Counted from the stretch's first letter, positions 1 to 14,570 are shown. The stretch: DNA of 64,000 bases from Angiostrongylus vasorum (GCA_018806985.1 JADANN010000370.1:1594001-1658000); one strand, 5' to 3'. The notes: a model not told the origin generated them from the letters alone. Made by a program: numbers and translations.

Positions 1-1149
1 GAGGTGAGGCCGTAATTATAACGGTTGCAATTCCGTCATCTTATGATTGACATTTCTTTTAAATTGGTTTTCATAACTGAGAGCGTGTTTCTATCATTAT
101 CGTTATTGTTGTCGTTATTACTATTAGTATTATTTTTATTAATTTTCTCTAAATTTTACATTTCATCTTGCCCATATCTTTGTGGATCCCAACACTTCTT
201 GTGTTCGATTCGTTTTCTTCACACTGTTGTTATTAATTGATTGATTAACTAGTTATTCAACTAGTTTCTTCAGGTTAATGCTTTCCATTAATGATTTCCA
301 ACGTTGTATATATAAAAGAAATAAATGAGCAAAACGAGTAGTTCATAGGTATTTTCGTGGGAGCTCCTTCATACAAAAGGTTTACTCTTATGTGGTATTT
401 CGGATGATAATGTTTCGAGGTTCTCAGGTTGATTCAAGGAGTGTTGGAACCGTGTATATCGCAGTTTGACAGCAGAGAACAGTCTCATCCGGGTGTTGCA
501 GTAGATTATTCCGGGAATGTGTTACAGAATATTGATTGGAGATCATGAAAGGGCTGTTTATCAGTCTTACACATGGTTTATGCTTTTTAAGCTTTCGAAA
601 GCGCAGCGATTATAGTTGTTGTTATGCAGTATAGGGGTGGTCATTGTTTAGACCCCGCGCTAACTTAACAACGCCTCTTATCCCTCCATGGTCGGAAAAT
701 GGTTATCAGACACAGCTGAGAAAAATTTTCCAATCCATAAACAGGGCCGACTGCTTCTGCGATGAAGATCTTTTAACTCTGTAGTAGATCCGTCACAGGA
801 TTTTGTTGGCAGTCAGTTCTACCAGCGTTTCATGACACTAGTGAAGTAGAGAATGTCTTCAAGTAGCAGCCTAACCGAGACGCCAACTCGATATTCTCTT
901 TGGATAGCTGATGTGGAACAGCAATCATGGAGAAGGAAATACTGAAACCCGTACAGTGTGTGAATTCAGATCATGTACTTGCATAATAAAGTGTGCTCTC
1001 CCTTGTAACAATTCTCAGGACCGACTATTTAGGTTGTTATTGACAACCTGGTGTATAATTGCGAATAAACACTGACTTATGCTTTCTATGTAAACAAGAC
1101 AGGACAATACTGCTTGTAGGAAACTATAAAACAAATGTAATTGGTTTAG
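1..1149. other. Upstream or intronic DNA of the BTBD10-like gene
   Basis: No exon is secure here. A TTCTCAG acceptor near 419 is followed by an open stretch to about 530 (LIQGVLEPCISQFD...), which sits where the segment just before the GERECH motif of BTBD10 would be expected. No good splice donor joins it to the exon at 1150, so it is only a candidate. The BTB domain exons must lie upstream of the window. Confidence 0.4.
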
Positions 1150-3333
<2,184 letters not shown>

Positions 3334-5730
3334 TATAGTACACCTTGAAATCTTGACTGATGTTTAGTACGTCCAACCACTTCATTCTCCGCCAGTAAAT
3401 TTCCATCGAGATCGATTAGATCTGGAACTGCGAGATGACGAGTGATGAACATGCGATCAGCAAATCGTATTCGAGTTGGGGCGCTAACCTTGTTGGTTGT
3501 TAACTTTTGACATTACTAGAGTTCTTATATTATTGTAATATTTGTCAAACCGTCTTTCGACCGAATGTTGACGCTCGACTTCGCGATACGTACTATTTTT
3601 TCAACAGCGCATGTTTGTGTGGTGGTGGTTCTACTTTTTTCTGTCCTTTTTTTTCTCTCTTGTGCTTATGAATGTCCAGGTGCTTGCTAGGAAGCTAAAT
3701 CCCGAGTGAATATTCTACAATTGATCACTAGCCACCTACTTTCTTGTTTCCATTGGTGTTCCAAGAACAAGTCCAATCAGTAATGCTCAATGCTTGACTC
3801 ATTTTTTAAACATATCTAATCGCTCAAAAATCTTCTGACATTGCGTGCTTTTGTGATGAAGTTCTTAGCGTGCTTTCTATGAATTCGGACTGATTGGATT
3901 CTTAATTATCTGTGCCATGAAGAGCGCCAGGGCAGATTACTCGTATTGTGTCATGCTTCTAATCCTAGCCTCCATTGCATTGCTACGCTTCAGAGATGCC
4001 GATTAATCATTGCAAGTCGATCAGTGATCGTTGTGAACCAACATCTATGCGATGTTCCCTGAAGCTTGTCCACTTGTATCTACTTTGACTAGTTCTCAAC
4101 ATACGAGCTCATAACTGCAATACCGTGTTACTAGGAACACTGAAAGAGTCTGACGCATTGCCGTTCACTCCAGCGACATTCGAAACATCTCCAAATGGCA
4201 TGTGGTGAAAGAACGTTGGTGTCTGAACGGTGCGATATTCCTTAACTCTTCGATATATTCGTTTGCAAATCTTTCTGTGAAGGTTTTAAATGGTGCGATA
4301 ACTAAAACAGTCTATCCCCACGTTTTCTATAGTTATTCGCTGAGCGAGTGGTGGTTGCATTCATTCGTCTGTTCAGCAATGTACATTGAGATTTGAGCTT
4401 TTTTTCTGTTGTTGTATCGAATTTCCTTTACTGCTTTGTCTTCACCAGATGTTTTGCTTTTGTCGTTTTTGTGTCTGATGCGTTCAAGATGCCTTGTTGG
4501 GAATTTTTTTGTAATACTTGATGTTGAATGTGTTTCATGACCAGCACATGATATTTAAATGCCGTTGAATGAGCTGTCCGCCTTCTTCCAACTGGTTTAT
4601 TGCATTACTGCTATCGTCATTGAATTTGTAGTCTGTGAACATTGATCTTGTACTGTCTTCGATGTCATTTGAAGTATGTACGAATGAAGTTGTGCTTTTG
4701 AATATCTGGCTAATTACTATTGAGTTTCTCTTAACACGGTCGAGATTTGAACCTTCATTTTACACTTGTGTTCATAAGCATTCTTAGAAACTTGAATCCT
4801 GACCTAATTAGGAGGCTCATGGCTAGTGGAATTTTTCACGACCGTATGCGTTGATACGATTTGGCCTTATGCCATTTGGAAGTCCATTCATTATCAGCAA
4901 CTGGTCGAGTGATGCTTTTCTCTTGGGAGGTGGGGGAGTCTTACTTTTTTAAGCTTTACTATTGAAGCACGGTTATGTTCTATATAAGCGTTAATTTTTG
5001 GTTCATATTGATTTTCATAGTGGCTAAAGATCATCTCACGAATGAGAGATTTTTGAGAACATTGTCGACAACAGAAGAATAGAGAGAGCAATCATCGTCT
5101 TCTAGATTTGTCATTGTTTCTATTTCTGAAAAGACCATTCTATTTCAATCATTGGCCATTTTTCTCCGCTGTAGATAAATCGGCAACAGTTTTCGCATCG
5201 TCTTCTATCCTAAAGGATAGAAAGCGTTTTGTTTTATGAACACTGACAGCGTCTAGTAACAAGCAATACCAGCTGATGAGCAACACAGCAGAAACGTTTG
5301 TTTTTTTTGGTTCTTCGAGTTTACTTTTTGCAGAAGAAGAAACCCATGATGATTAAGGTCGACCGGCTAGTAAGTCATCTGTTTGCTGTGTGTTCTAATT
5401 CCTTCGTTCTAAACAGAAAAAAACGTTCCAAACACCTAGTGGTTTATCGCGTGAACGTGGCTTTCGGGTGTTTTTGAGTGCGAAGCTGCAAATTTGCGAT
5501 AGTGATTCATCACCTTGAGATGTTACTCATTCAGAGAAAGTGTTCAACATTTCCATCCGGAGACTAAGCTTTGCTCCTGGAAGAGACCAGATCACAATGG
5601 TTTAACCTATGTTAAAAGGTTCGAATGCCTATGTTGATGACCTGGAAATGCGTAGATACAGCTTTTCTGCGACTGCGGGAAAGAAAACTTATGAAACCGG
5701 AAACGTGGGCGTTAGCAAATTAGTGTTTTC
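3334..5730. other. Unassigned intergenic DNA
   Basis: Open frames here are short and none has a convincing splice-bounded exon or family motif. T-rich on the + strand in places. Nothing else recognised. Confidence 0.5.
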
Positions 5731-5734
5731 GATT

Positions 5735-5960
5735 AGCCACAAAGTTGTCAGCAACAACATTTTTTCCAGAGTAGCTGACGTTTTGACGATTTTGCCTTCG
5801 TCGAGACCTGGAAAGGCCACATTGACACGCAGTCTGCTCATTAAACACTTTAATAACCTCCACAGAAACAGCTCGACACCTAGATTTCAATAGCATGGGA
5901 AACACGTTGTTTTAAACACTCATCAAACTCACGTCTGCACAAGAATGTAACACTGGATTA
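5735..5960 (-). repeat. Penelope-like element 3' end relic
   Basis: On the minus strand this matches the 3' tail of the Penelope copies at 59.0-59.2 kb: a GACGAAGGC-AAAATC-GTC hairpin, then AAAACGTCAGC where the better copies have GAAACGTCAGC. It extends into the PLE-specific stretch that contains CCTGGAAAGG on the + strand. The hammerhead core is mutated (CTCGACGA for CTGAAGA). The open frame across it is a by-product. Confidence 0.6.
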
Positions 5961-6164
5961 CTGGATTGCACTTAGATGAGTACAGGAGCTCGGAACTCTG
6001 TGGTCCTTCGTAAGAACGGGCATTCAAATATCCAAATCTCAGGTATGTTTCGAACGATAACCGGCGCACGATTACACCGTTTTCAAAAGCGCTGGAAGAA
6101 TATACTAAAGTTGGAACTTCCTCCATGTGAAAAACGAGAAGAGAACTTTAAGTAACTCCAACGT

Positions 6165-6566
6165 CTGGACACTTGGACACTCAGACGGCCCGTCCTCCCT
6201 GATTGTGTGTGGGCCCCAGTATAATCTCCACTTTTCGGAGTTTTTGCTGATTTAACCATTGTGGTTTCCTGGAGTTCCGCGGTCAGCTTGGCCAAAGTCT
6301 GCTCCAGGTCGTCACCACTACAGGTAGTCACCGCCATTGTGGATCAGAGGGAGATTTGCCACCATACAACTAGTTTGATACCAGGACGGTAGTGGATCCT
6401 GGGTATAGATTTACTCTTAGCTAAGTTTCCTGATGGAAACGCCGACTTCTCAGCTTGGGACACTGTGCCGGCGAGATGAATCCACCCGTTGTACATCGCA
6501 GCCCAACACCCGGAAACAGATCCCAACCACGATGAGGCGGTTAACCGTTGGGAGGAACTCCAACCT
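6165..6566 (+). repeat. Family C dispersed repeat, copy 1
   Basis: About 400 bp shared with 34677-35060 (same strand) and 48775-49170 (opposite strand). Shared landmarks are GGTTTCCTGGAGT, CAAAGTCTGC, CAGGACGGT.GTGGATC, GATGGAAACGCCG, TGTACATCGCAGCCCAACAC and CCACGATGAGGCGGT. No intact coding frame. Its left edge resembles the tail of the RTE relic at 55.7 kb (ACTTGGA..., CGGTCCGTCC), so it may derive from an RTE 3' end. Confidence 0.75.
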
Positions 6567-6779
6567 AGTGAGTACAAGTTTTAGGTCACTGTGTTGCTCG
6601 ATAAACTTCGGCATTCGTTATGTGTTGAAATTCACATTCCTATGGTTTATAAGCTTATGAATAAGCTTCTTCTGCTCACTAAGAACGTGGTGATTTATTA
6701 ACCCTTTTTTGTTGTATTAGTAAGGTTATTCGTCGTAACGTCATAAATATATCACCATGAGAGACAATCGAAAGTAGGA

Positions 6780-7040
6780 GGCACCCTGTAATAAACATGC
6801 GATCGATCTCCGCGCCCCAGGACACCAGACCCTCCATCCCTCAGGGGTCGGCATATTGTTGCCAGACTTGTCTAGGAGGATAGCAGCACTGGCTCGACAC
6901 ATCGGTAGGCCACCGCGAGTTATTCTAAAGGCCAGATAGGCATTCAGTCACTTTCAATGATGCATAATGAATTCGAACGCATGGTGCATCCCTTAGGTAT
7001 TGATCAACGCCGGAAGCTTTATCCTTTATTCTTTTTTATG
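6780..7040 (+). repeat. Family A tRNA-derived SINE, copy at 6.8 kb
   Basis: Shares the body of the family (GTCGGCA...TTG, CAGACTTGTCT.GGAGGATAG, GGTAGGCCACCGCGAGT, ATGCAT...GCATCCCT, GATCAACGCCG) and ends in the TTTATCC pyrimidine tail. The tRNA-like head is decayed. Confidence 0.8.
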
Positions 7041-7294
7041 GGACACAATATTTTGCAGGTCCAACCAACTAGCGGTTAAGTGATGAACCAGGGGTTAGAA
7101 GTTTAAGCTGTGCCCGCGTTTGGTTATTCGGCATAACTTCAGTGCGATGTGCTGACAACTATTGAAATCTGAACCATTAAATACAAATATACTGATCGAT
7201 ATAAGAGCATTATGTGACACACATTTGACAACGAAAAGTTCACTTCTAAATCAATTCATTTCTTAGCTCATCTGCGGGGAATGCTTCATCGTCG

Positions 7295-7535
7295 TGAGCA
7301 TCTGTAGCGCCGTGATTAGGGTGTGCCCTGCAATACCTATATAAGTAGTTCAATCCTGCGTTTGTGCAAACCGTGCCTCCCGTAATTCCTTCGAGGGTAG
7401 CATACTGATGCCAGAGACTTGTCTGGGAGGATAAAAATAATTACATTATACATCAGCAAGCCCCACATATGGGCCAATTATGCATTCAATCATCCATAGG
7501 GTAGTACGAATGGGGTCAAATGCATACTGGCAGCC
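7295..7535 (+). repeat. Family A SINE, degraded copy
   Basis: Head-like GCGCCGTGATTAGGG, the TTGTCTGGGAGGATA segment near 7421 and a TGCATTCAATCA segment near 7484 occur in family order, with many changes and gaps. Confidence 0.5.
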
Positions 7536-7864
7536 TAAGGAATTGAGCGGGGCTGAACGCTTTGCGCGTTACCTTACTGTCGCTACTGTAACCTGCTTTT
7601 CATGCGAGCGTTAGCTCTTGTTTCAGATAACTACGCAATTGGCTAGTAGCCCGAGCATTTAGGGCCTAGTGCTCGAGCGACGTGAGCAGAGGAGGCGTTA
7701 GCGATTTGTTTACCTATCGATCGAATCGATCGGCGTCTTGGAGATGTGGAAGCACGTACTACCAGCTGTTTCTGTGCTGATACCCACTATCATTAGTTCT
7801 GTACGTTCTAATACAAACATATTTAGTATACAACAGACCAGGTACGAAAATGTAAAGAACACTG

Positions 7865-7978
<114 letters not shown>

Positions 7979-8144
7979 AAAGTACATTGTCAGAATGAAT
8001 TCCAGTTTTGTATATACGTAAAGCATATCTGTCTATTTACCCTGTCTGTCTTATTTCTATGTTCTTTTTTCGTTACCTTAACAAAAGATCCTGTATTGTT
8101 TTCACTTAGAGTTTTCTAATGACATAATCGATACTTTTTTTCCA

Positions 8145-8335
8145 CTAGTTTTCTTTCGTTGCTGAAATTATCTGATTTTCTGACTGCTAGAGTGATAAGG
8201 AATCAGTGACCACTAAGATATCGCTCCCTAGAAGAAACTAAGAAAAAAAACCTAATCTTTAAGTTACTAAGGTTACTCTCTTGATAATTAGAAAAGCTCT
8301 ACTGTTACGGCTTTCACTGTTCAAATAATCATTAG
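8145..8335 (+). repeat. Direct repeat D, copy 1 (paired with 10968-11155)
   Basis: About 185 bp nearly identical to 10968-11155, from TTTCTTTCGTTGCTGAAATT through GAATCAGTGACCACTAAGAT to AAAAGCTCTACTGTTAC. Both copies follow a (TA)n tract. This copy ends just before the first visible CX-module exon. Confidence 0.9.
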
Positions 8336-8357
8336 TACTTGTAATTATCAACTTTAG

Positions 8358-10221
8358 AACCTTTGGAGTTTAGATCGTTGTCGGGAACTCCGGCTACCGA
8401 TGGTAATAATGTCACTAATGCCGAAATCTATCGTATCATCACCCAACAACTATTGGATGGATTTGCTGTATGGCGAGTGAAAATGTACAATGATCGAATA
8501 TTTGTCGAGAAAACACGTCGCAGTTACTGGTTAGGTGACAGGTACTTTCGTATGGTAAGTTATTCGTAGTAGTCTGTGATAACTTGAGAGCTTGTATTGT
8601 AAAAGGTTAAAGGATAAAGCTCTCAGTGTTGACCAATCCCTGAGGGATGCGCCATGCATTGACTTCATTAAGTATCGTTGAAGGTGACTGAATACATATC
8701 TGGCCTAAAGGCTTTACAATGAGTCGCGGTGGTCTACCGATGTATCGAGCCAGTGCTACTATCCTCCTAGACAAGTATGGTACCAAATTGCCGACCCCGG
8801 AGGGATGGAAGGCTTGGCGGGCCATGGGCGCGGGGATCGATTCCACGTGTGTTGCAGGGCGCCTCCGACCACTGGCGCCACACGCGCTCCTACTTGTATC
8901 GTGTTGGTCAGAAATAACCTGTAATACTTAGTAATTGGTTCGACTGCGTTTGTCCTCACAATTCCTCCGGGATTCGCTGTGCGGATTTATCCAGGGAATG
9001 TTTCCACCGATGCACAAATGCTGGCGACTGCTTGTAATAGAAATCTCGGTACGTTCCAGAATTGCATGGAGAATCCCGCTTCATAAAGAAAGAGAACCTA
9101 TGTGGTAGACGAAACCACATGCAGATCAGTACACTTTCATGTGTGACGGATGCGAGACGACGAACCGAATGGAAGTACTGCCATCAGCACAATGTATGAA
9201 GTGTAATCACATAAAAAATAGAAGAAATAACAAATAACTTGAAGAGTGGGATGTATGAGCTTCTTTTTTCCTAAAGAAAGAAATTTTCTACGAACCGTCT
9301 TCACATCTACTTTGCGGGTCCCACCACTTCTCGCATTCGATTCGTTTCCTTGCATTCATCATCCAGGAAGACTTTCCAACTTTTATGTGTGGCTTCGGCT
9401 TTGAGGATTTTCCTATCACCATGAAAGTCGTTGAATGCTGGTCAAGTCGATTTTCCCCGGAGTCCTGAGATAGCCGTTTTAGAACGTCCTACTTGGATTG
9501 CAGAAAGTGGATTTTTACCAGATAAGTCTGGTACTAATTTCCCGACTTCGGAAGGATGAGAGGATTGGTGAGCCCTGAGCGTGATCGAAGCAGTACAGAG
9601 CACAGTCCTCGTGATAATTATCATCAGTACCACTGTTAAAATATAAAAAATAAGCAAAGAAACTAGGTGAAATCGCTTTTATTGTCATATTTTGTAGGAC
9701 AACGACTACTATTGGTTGTCAAGAGATACGTGCGCGTATCGAATGAATGATACGGAAAGAAAATACCTCTTTTACGAGGATGGAATGCCAATTTATGATA
9801 TCATTTATCAGTAGGTTATCATACTGATGTTAATGAAATCGTTCACAGACAACCTTCAGCAGGATGTCATCATGTCGGACGAGTTTTTCTAGCTCTGGTT
9901 ATAAAATGTAAACCTTAATTTGAGCCATTATTTCACAGGATGCTATTTGTAGAACGTATTTCTATTGCAAAATCGATACATAACCATAAACTTTGAAAGT
10001 ACCAGCAATAACTAGTAACGACGGAGCGACGGAGTTTGTTTACGTATTTCAGGTGTCAACGCTACGCCGAGTATTGTTGTGGCCTAGACTGTTGTAGGTT
10101 GTATGACCTTGAACATCCACCGACAACTCCGAAATATCGAGTGCCTCGGTGGAACGGCGTCATTTTTTATAATCCCAATATATTTGTGGTCCTGATGTCT
10201 CTGATATTCATTATTGATTGA
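8358..10221 (+). CDS. CX-module (six-cysteine) nematode protein, 3' exons
   Basis: Three exons join with consistent phases: 8358-8554 (ends at GTAAGT), 9698-9810 (after TTTTGTAG) and 10053-10221 (after TTTCAG), ending in TGA. The peptide has the layout of the nematode CX module (PF01705): SYWLGDRYFRM, DNDYYWLSRDTCAYRM, a YLFYEDGMPIYDIIY block, then QCQRYAEYCCGLDCC. Exactly six cysteines fall in the module, as the family requires for three disulphides. CX proteins are largely nematode-specific, probably extracellular or type I membrane proteins of unknown function. After the module comes a hydrophobic C-terminal stretch (VIFYNPNIFVVLMSLIFII), possibly a membrane anchor. The first visible exon begins mid-codon, so a 5' exon with the signal peptide is missing; I could not find it. 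The first intron holds a minus-strand SINE and a SINE fragment. Family call firm, full gene model not. Confidence 0.85.
8600..8893 (-). repeat. Family A SINE, near full length, in a CX-gene intron
   Basis: Antisense copy. It reads on the minus strand from a GAGCGCGTGTGGCGCCAGTGG head (box A-like) through GGAATCGATCCCCGCGCCC (box B-like) to the pyrimidine tail TTATCCTTTAACC. It lies wholly inside the first visible CX-gene intron. Confidence 0.88.
9475..9600 (-). repeat. Family A SINE fragment
   Basis: Internal piece with the family segment ACCAGATAAGTCTGGTACTAA and ...CCGACTTCGGAAGGATG, diverged, in the same intron. Confidence 0.5.
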
Positions 10222-10395
10222 TCACTTTCCATGTATAATTGTTCGTTTCTTTTTTCACTCATCGTTTTTATCGTAAAAGGCCTCATAGGAATAAAAAAAA
10301 CTTGCAACAGAAAAGAGATTTTTGTTGATTTTAATGGTTTCGCTACATAACCAAGAACGATTGTGCTCCCCAACATTCATCTTGTCAACATTAAC

Positions 10396-10736
10396 CGTAC
10401 TCTTGTCGTTTTCACACCGGCTTTAATCATCCCCTTAGCCAGTTTTTCTTTCTGTTTAAACGGGAAGAAGCACGATCGGAAGCTGTTTGGGTGGCATGGA
10501 CAGTTCCAATGTACGCTGATGACCTGACTTCTCGGCTAAAGTTGACCGGTCACAGCATCCGGCAATACAAGATGTTCACCGAAGCATGTAATCCTCATCA
10601 ACTATACGAAAACGCCGAAAATATAATTATTGGATTTATACACCTCCAACAAGCTGTTGAGCTCTCACTATTCTTGATATTTGTGAAGATGATTAGATCG
10701 TTCCACCATACAATCTTCAACGAAAGAGTGCTTTGA
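10396..10736 (+). other. Open frame of unknown nature downstream of the CX gene
   Basis: An open stretch containing REEARSEAVWVAWTVPMYADD, then SRLKLTGHSIRQYKMF and EACNPHQLYENAENIIIGF has a protein-like composition. It has no ATG near its start, no clear splice acceptor and no family I recognise. It could be a lone exon or chance. Confidence 0.25.
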
Positions 10737-10801
10737 TTCAGCGAAGTTCTTGACTAGTATTTAGTTGGATGCGTGGACGGACCTCCTCGCTTGCATATGC
10801 C

Positions 10802-10804
<3 letters not shown>

Positions 10805-10877
<73 letters not shown>

Positions 10878-10884
10878 GTATATA

Positions 10885-10925
<41 letters not shown>

Positions 10926-10930
10926 GTTTA
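10805..10930. repeat. (TA)n microsatellite with TACATA/TATG interruptions
   Basis: About 125 bp of TA repeat with a few C and G interruptions. It lies just upstream of direct repeat D copy 2. Confidence 0.97.
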
Positions 10931-10967
10931 TATATGTTCTTTTTCTATATATTATTATATTTTCTCC

Positions 10968-11155
10968 ACCAGCTTTCTTTCGTTGCTGAAATTGTCTGAT
11001 TTCTGACTGCTGGATTGATAAGGAATCAGTGACCACTAAGATATCGCTCCTTAGAAGAAACAAAGAAAAAAAACCTAACCTTTAAGTTACTAAGGTTACT
11101 CTCTTGATAATGAGAAAAGCTCTACTGTTACAATTTTCACTGTTCATATAACTGG
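10968..11155 (+). repeat. Direct repeat D, copy 2
   Basis: Partner of 8145-8335. The two copies bracket the CX-module exons at a distance of about 2.8 kb. Confidence 0.9.
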
Positions 11156-11221
11156 TAGTTGGTCGCCAAAATAGAAAATAGACCAGAGCTATGGAATAAA
11201 ATGTATAGTGTAGTTTCACAA

Positions 11222-11515
11222 GGGCGCGTGTGGCGCAGTGGTCGGAGGCGATACTGCGACACACACGTGGAATTGATCCCCGCGCCAATGGCTCCCCAAG
11301 CCTTCCATCTCTCCGAGGTCGGCAAATTGGTACCAGACTTGTCTGGGAGGATAGCAGCACTGGTTCGATACATCGGTAGGCCACTGCGAGTCATTGTAAA
11401 GGCCAGATATGCATTCATTCACCTCCAACGATACTTGATGAAGTCGAATGCATGGCGCATCCCTCAGGGATTGATCAACGCCGAGAGCCTTATCCTTTAT
11501 CTTTTTTTAATGTGA
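11222..11515 (+). repeat. Family A SINE, full length
   Basis: A good reference copy. The tRNA-like head GGGCGCGTGTGGCGCAGTGG contains a box A-like TGGCGCAGTGG; a box B-like GGAATTGATCCC follows about 45 bp later. The body carries GGTACCAGACTTGTCTGGGA and GGTAGGCCACTGCGAGTCAT. The 3' end is TTATCCTTTATCTTTTTTTA, pyrimidine-rich with no poly(A). Confidence 0.93.
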
Positions 11516-12970
11516 CTCACATATTTTTAATCCGTTTGCAGAGAATATTTGGAATTCTGCCTTCAACCGGAACCGGTTCAGAATTTGTTTTAGAGGCTAT
11601 AGTTTTATCTACGTGCAATACTAGAATTATTTTCATAGACGTGCTTTTCCCTTCGAGATAAAAACATACCTATGTCACGGCTGAGGTCGGTGTCGATGAG
11701 CAGCTACCTATGGTCACCTTCTCGATAAAATCACTAAAAAAGGGCATCGTAACCGAAGTCTGGTGCCCTTTATTTCCTTGAACGAGCCGGCAAGGTCACT
11801 AAGCGGCTTTGGTACGGGACGAAGGCTAATGGAGTGTACTGATGCAGAGTTTCTGAATAACTGGCAGGATAACACAGGTTCTAACAACGTTCGTTACATA
11901 TTCTCCTAAAAGTCACTGGTTTTAGGAAAAAGGGTCATGCGTCCGGCTTATACAAAAAACAAGGAAAAGTGTGAAAAGAGAGAATTGTTGCGCAATATTT
12001 CCTCAAGGGACTGGTTCTTCTTCTCACAGAAACAAGTTCTTCACGAATAAACCTGCTAATATGAAAGCATTGTTTGTGGAAGGTTTCAGTTAATTGTATG
12101 TTTAGATGGTGGTTTCTTTCACCTTGAAACTAAAGCCGGTTAAAGATCGCAACCATGGACCATCAGAACGCCTGAGCAGTGGAACATAGGTTATGATTAG
12201 AGTGCAGATTCATCACTGCTTCGTCATTCAATCATCGCCACTCTTCTAGTAGTTCTTTCTTTTTTTCATCTGTCAAATTGGTTTTTTGGCAGCTATTCAA
12301 TATAGTTGCCTTAGAGAATTTTTTTCGATCTAATGCAATGCAAATCTTCACATGCAGTCAATCATTTCGTAAACGCATGACTTGTTGTACACACACAGTA
12401 CGACTATTCTTTTTCTTCATGGGACCGACCACTGCCTCTTGCCTTATGTCGTAGAAAAACTCGGACTTTGCAAGAATATTTTTCCCTCATTAGTTAAAAA
12501 AGTTGTATCTGTTTTTTCCTGTCACGCATTTTGTTAATTTTTTACTAATATTCGTTAGATTTTTTATTCATATATGCAGGTGTGAAATTCCTACTGTACT
12601 TAGAGTAGATCTAACTAATCGATAGGGCGAAGAGTTCAAATGCCTTTGAAGGTCATCGTCAAACTTGGTAAATATACACTATAGCGCCGAAAAAAATCGA
12701 TTACTGGCTACGGTATTTTCTAGACAGGTTACTCATCAGGAAAGGCGGTGAATTTATTATGAAATTGTTCCATGATGTCACATGGTTTGTGCAAGACCAC
12801 GTCTGATAACAAGTTCACGAAACACTTTCGAAATGCACCATGGTCCTGCCTTTAACTGGTCCTCTACAACACATCTTAGCTGAACTGCATCTGTGTGTGT
12901 TATTTGTTCTTACGTAATCAGTCCATTAAAGGAACTATCGCCCCCCAGTTCTAATTGTTAATCCTTAATC
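11516..12970. other. Unassigned DNA
   Basis: No exon, repeat match or RNA gene seen. Stop codons are frequent in all frames. Confidence 0.5.
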
Positions 12971-12974
12971 TTAA

Positions 12975-13262
12975 GGGTGCGTGCAGCGCAGTGGTTAGAA
13001 GTGCCCTCCCAAAACACATAAGATCGATCCAGCGTCCCAGACCCACAAAGCCCTCATCCCTCCGGGATCGGCAAATTGGTACCAAATTGTCTGGGGAGGC
13101 AGCAGCACTAACTCGATACATCATTAGGCCACTACGAGTCGTTTTATAGGCCGGATGTGCATTCAGTCACCTATAACGATGCTCGAAGAAGTCGGCGGGG
13201 ACATGGCGCATCCCTCAGGAGCTGATCAACGTCGAGAACTGCACCCTTTGTCCTTTATAACA
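12975..13262 (+). repeat. Family A SINE, diverged but complete
   Basis: Head GGGTGCGTGCAGCGCAGTGG, B-box region GATCGATCCAGCGTCCCAG, body GATCGGCAAATTGGTACCA and tail TTTGTCCTTTAT. More substituted than the copies at 11.2 and 22.5 kb. Confidence 0.85.
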
Positions 13263-13989
13263 GTTACCTTGTTAAAATGTTCATGTAATGTACCGTTATT
13301 GAACAGCGGCCAGTTCAATAACTCTTGTTTAGCATCTTCACATAAAACGACAAGCGAATAAGTGGCTAGGGGCGTGTGAGTCGGGTTAGGGTAAGGGTGG
13401 GAAGGAGGCGGAGTGAACCGTCGACAAGTCAGCATTCGAATGTCAGCCACCTCATTCGTGTGTTCTGCACCCATACGAAGCGCTAATGCTACGTACAGAT
13501 TTACCACCAACATCTTACTAGATGGTTTTCAATTAGTCCTGGAGGCAAATTCGCATGCGGCGGTGTTCGTACAAAACCAATCTGCCTGTGATGTTTCGAT
13601 AAACCTGTTCGACTTGTTTGGTGTATGGCTTTTACTGTAGTTATTTGATGGTAAGAAGACATTGTTAGCTCTCACTATTATGTTAACATTGACGACAATA
13701 TGAGCTATATATGACTCATAAGAACTATTGAATTTACTTGGGTACGTTTGTGAGCTGAGACTTGAAAACTTTTTCCATTCGTTTCGCTAACTTGCAACCG
13801 CCATCCTATGAATTGACGTGGTTCCTGGGTGTGTTTGGATGAAGCTTCAGGATTTGTCATCTCCTCTCCTTCGTCTCAGGTTGTTGTCGGCCTTTGGAGG
13901 TGCATTGGCTTGCTAGCATAATGTGTATTAGAAGAGTTTCCGCTTCACTCTGCATTTGAGTCTTTGTCTGCGTTGTGAAGATCACTTCA
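13263..13989. other. Unassigned DNA
   Basis: Short open frames only. A GGGTTAGGGTAAGGGTGGGA stretch near 13382 is G-rich but not a telomere array. Confidence 0.4.
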
Positions 13990-14271
13990 TGAAGGATAAC
14001 AGATAACGCTTTCGGCGTTGATCGATCCCTGTGGGACGCGCTATGCATTCACCATCATTAAGCATCGTTGGAGGTGATTGAATTGATATCTGACCTTTAC
14101 AATGACTCGCGGTAGCCAACCGATGTATTGAGCCAGTGCTGCTATCCTCCTAGACAAGTCTGGTACCAATTTGCCGACTCCGGAGGGATGGATGGCATGG
14201 TGAGGCTTGGGCGCGTTGATCGAACCCATGTGTATTGCAGGGCGCCTATGACCACTGCGCTACACGCGCCC
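13990..14271 (-). repeat. Family A SINE, full length, antisense
   Basis: Minus strand: GGGCGCGTGTAGCGCAGTGG head, TACACATGGGTTCGATCAA as the box B-like segment, body and GATAACAGATAACGC-type tail. It ends about 320 bp before the GST start codon. Confidence 0.88.
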
Positions 14272-14570
14272 GATTTGTTAGATCGCATCATTTCATCATT
14301 AATGTTCCACCACTGAGAGCACGCTTTTTCGTTTATGTTAAGCCGATCTTCATCAAGAGTTAAAGTAAGTGGTTAAAAGTCTGTTTGTCGAATGGCTTTG
14401 TTTGCTTTCCCAATAACTTTACGATTGTAGCTTTGCTGTGATTACAGAGCTCTTACAGGATTTACTCTACGTGATTTCTGTTTTTGTAATTGGTTCTGTT
14501 TGTGTGTTGCACAGATTTGTTGCCTTTTTTGTAGTTGTTGTTTCAAAGTTCGTGCATTTCTTCTGTTCAG

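Noticed and set aside
5609..5893. A 94-codon open frame as a gene.
   Set aside because: Its second half is the antisense of a Penelope 3' tail and the rest has no splice context.
8719..8931. Open frames inside SINE copies (also near 11.2, 14.1, 22.5, 41.8, 52.6 and 58.4 kb) that resemble one another as proteins.
   Set aside because: The similarity is due to the shared SINE sequence; no start context or conserved frame.
13380..13410. Telomere-like G-rich stretch.
   Set aside because: Only one or two GGGTTAGGG-like units, and nematode telomeres use TTAGGC.
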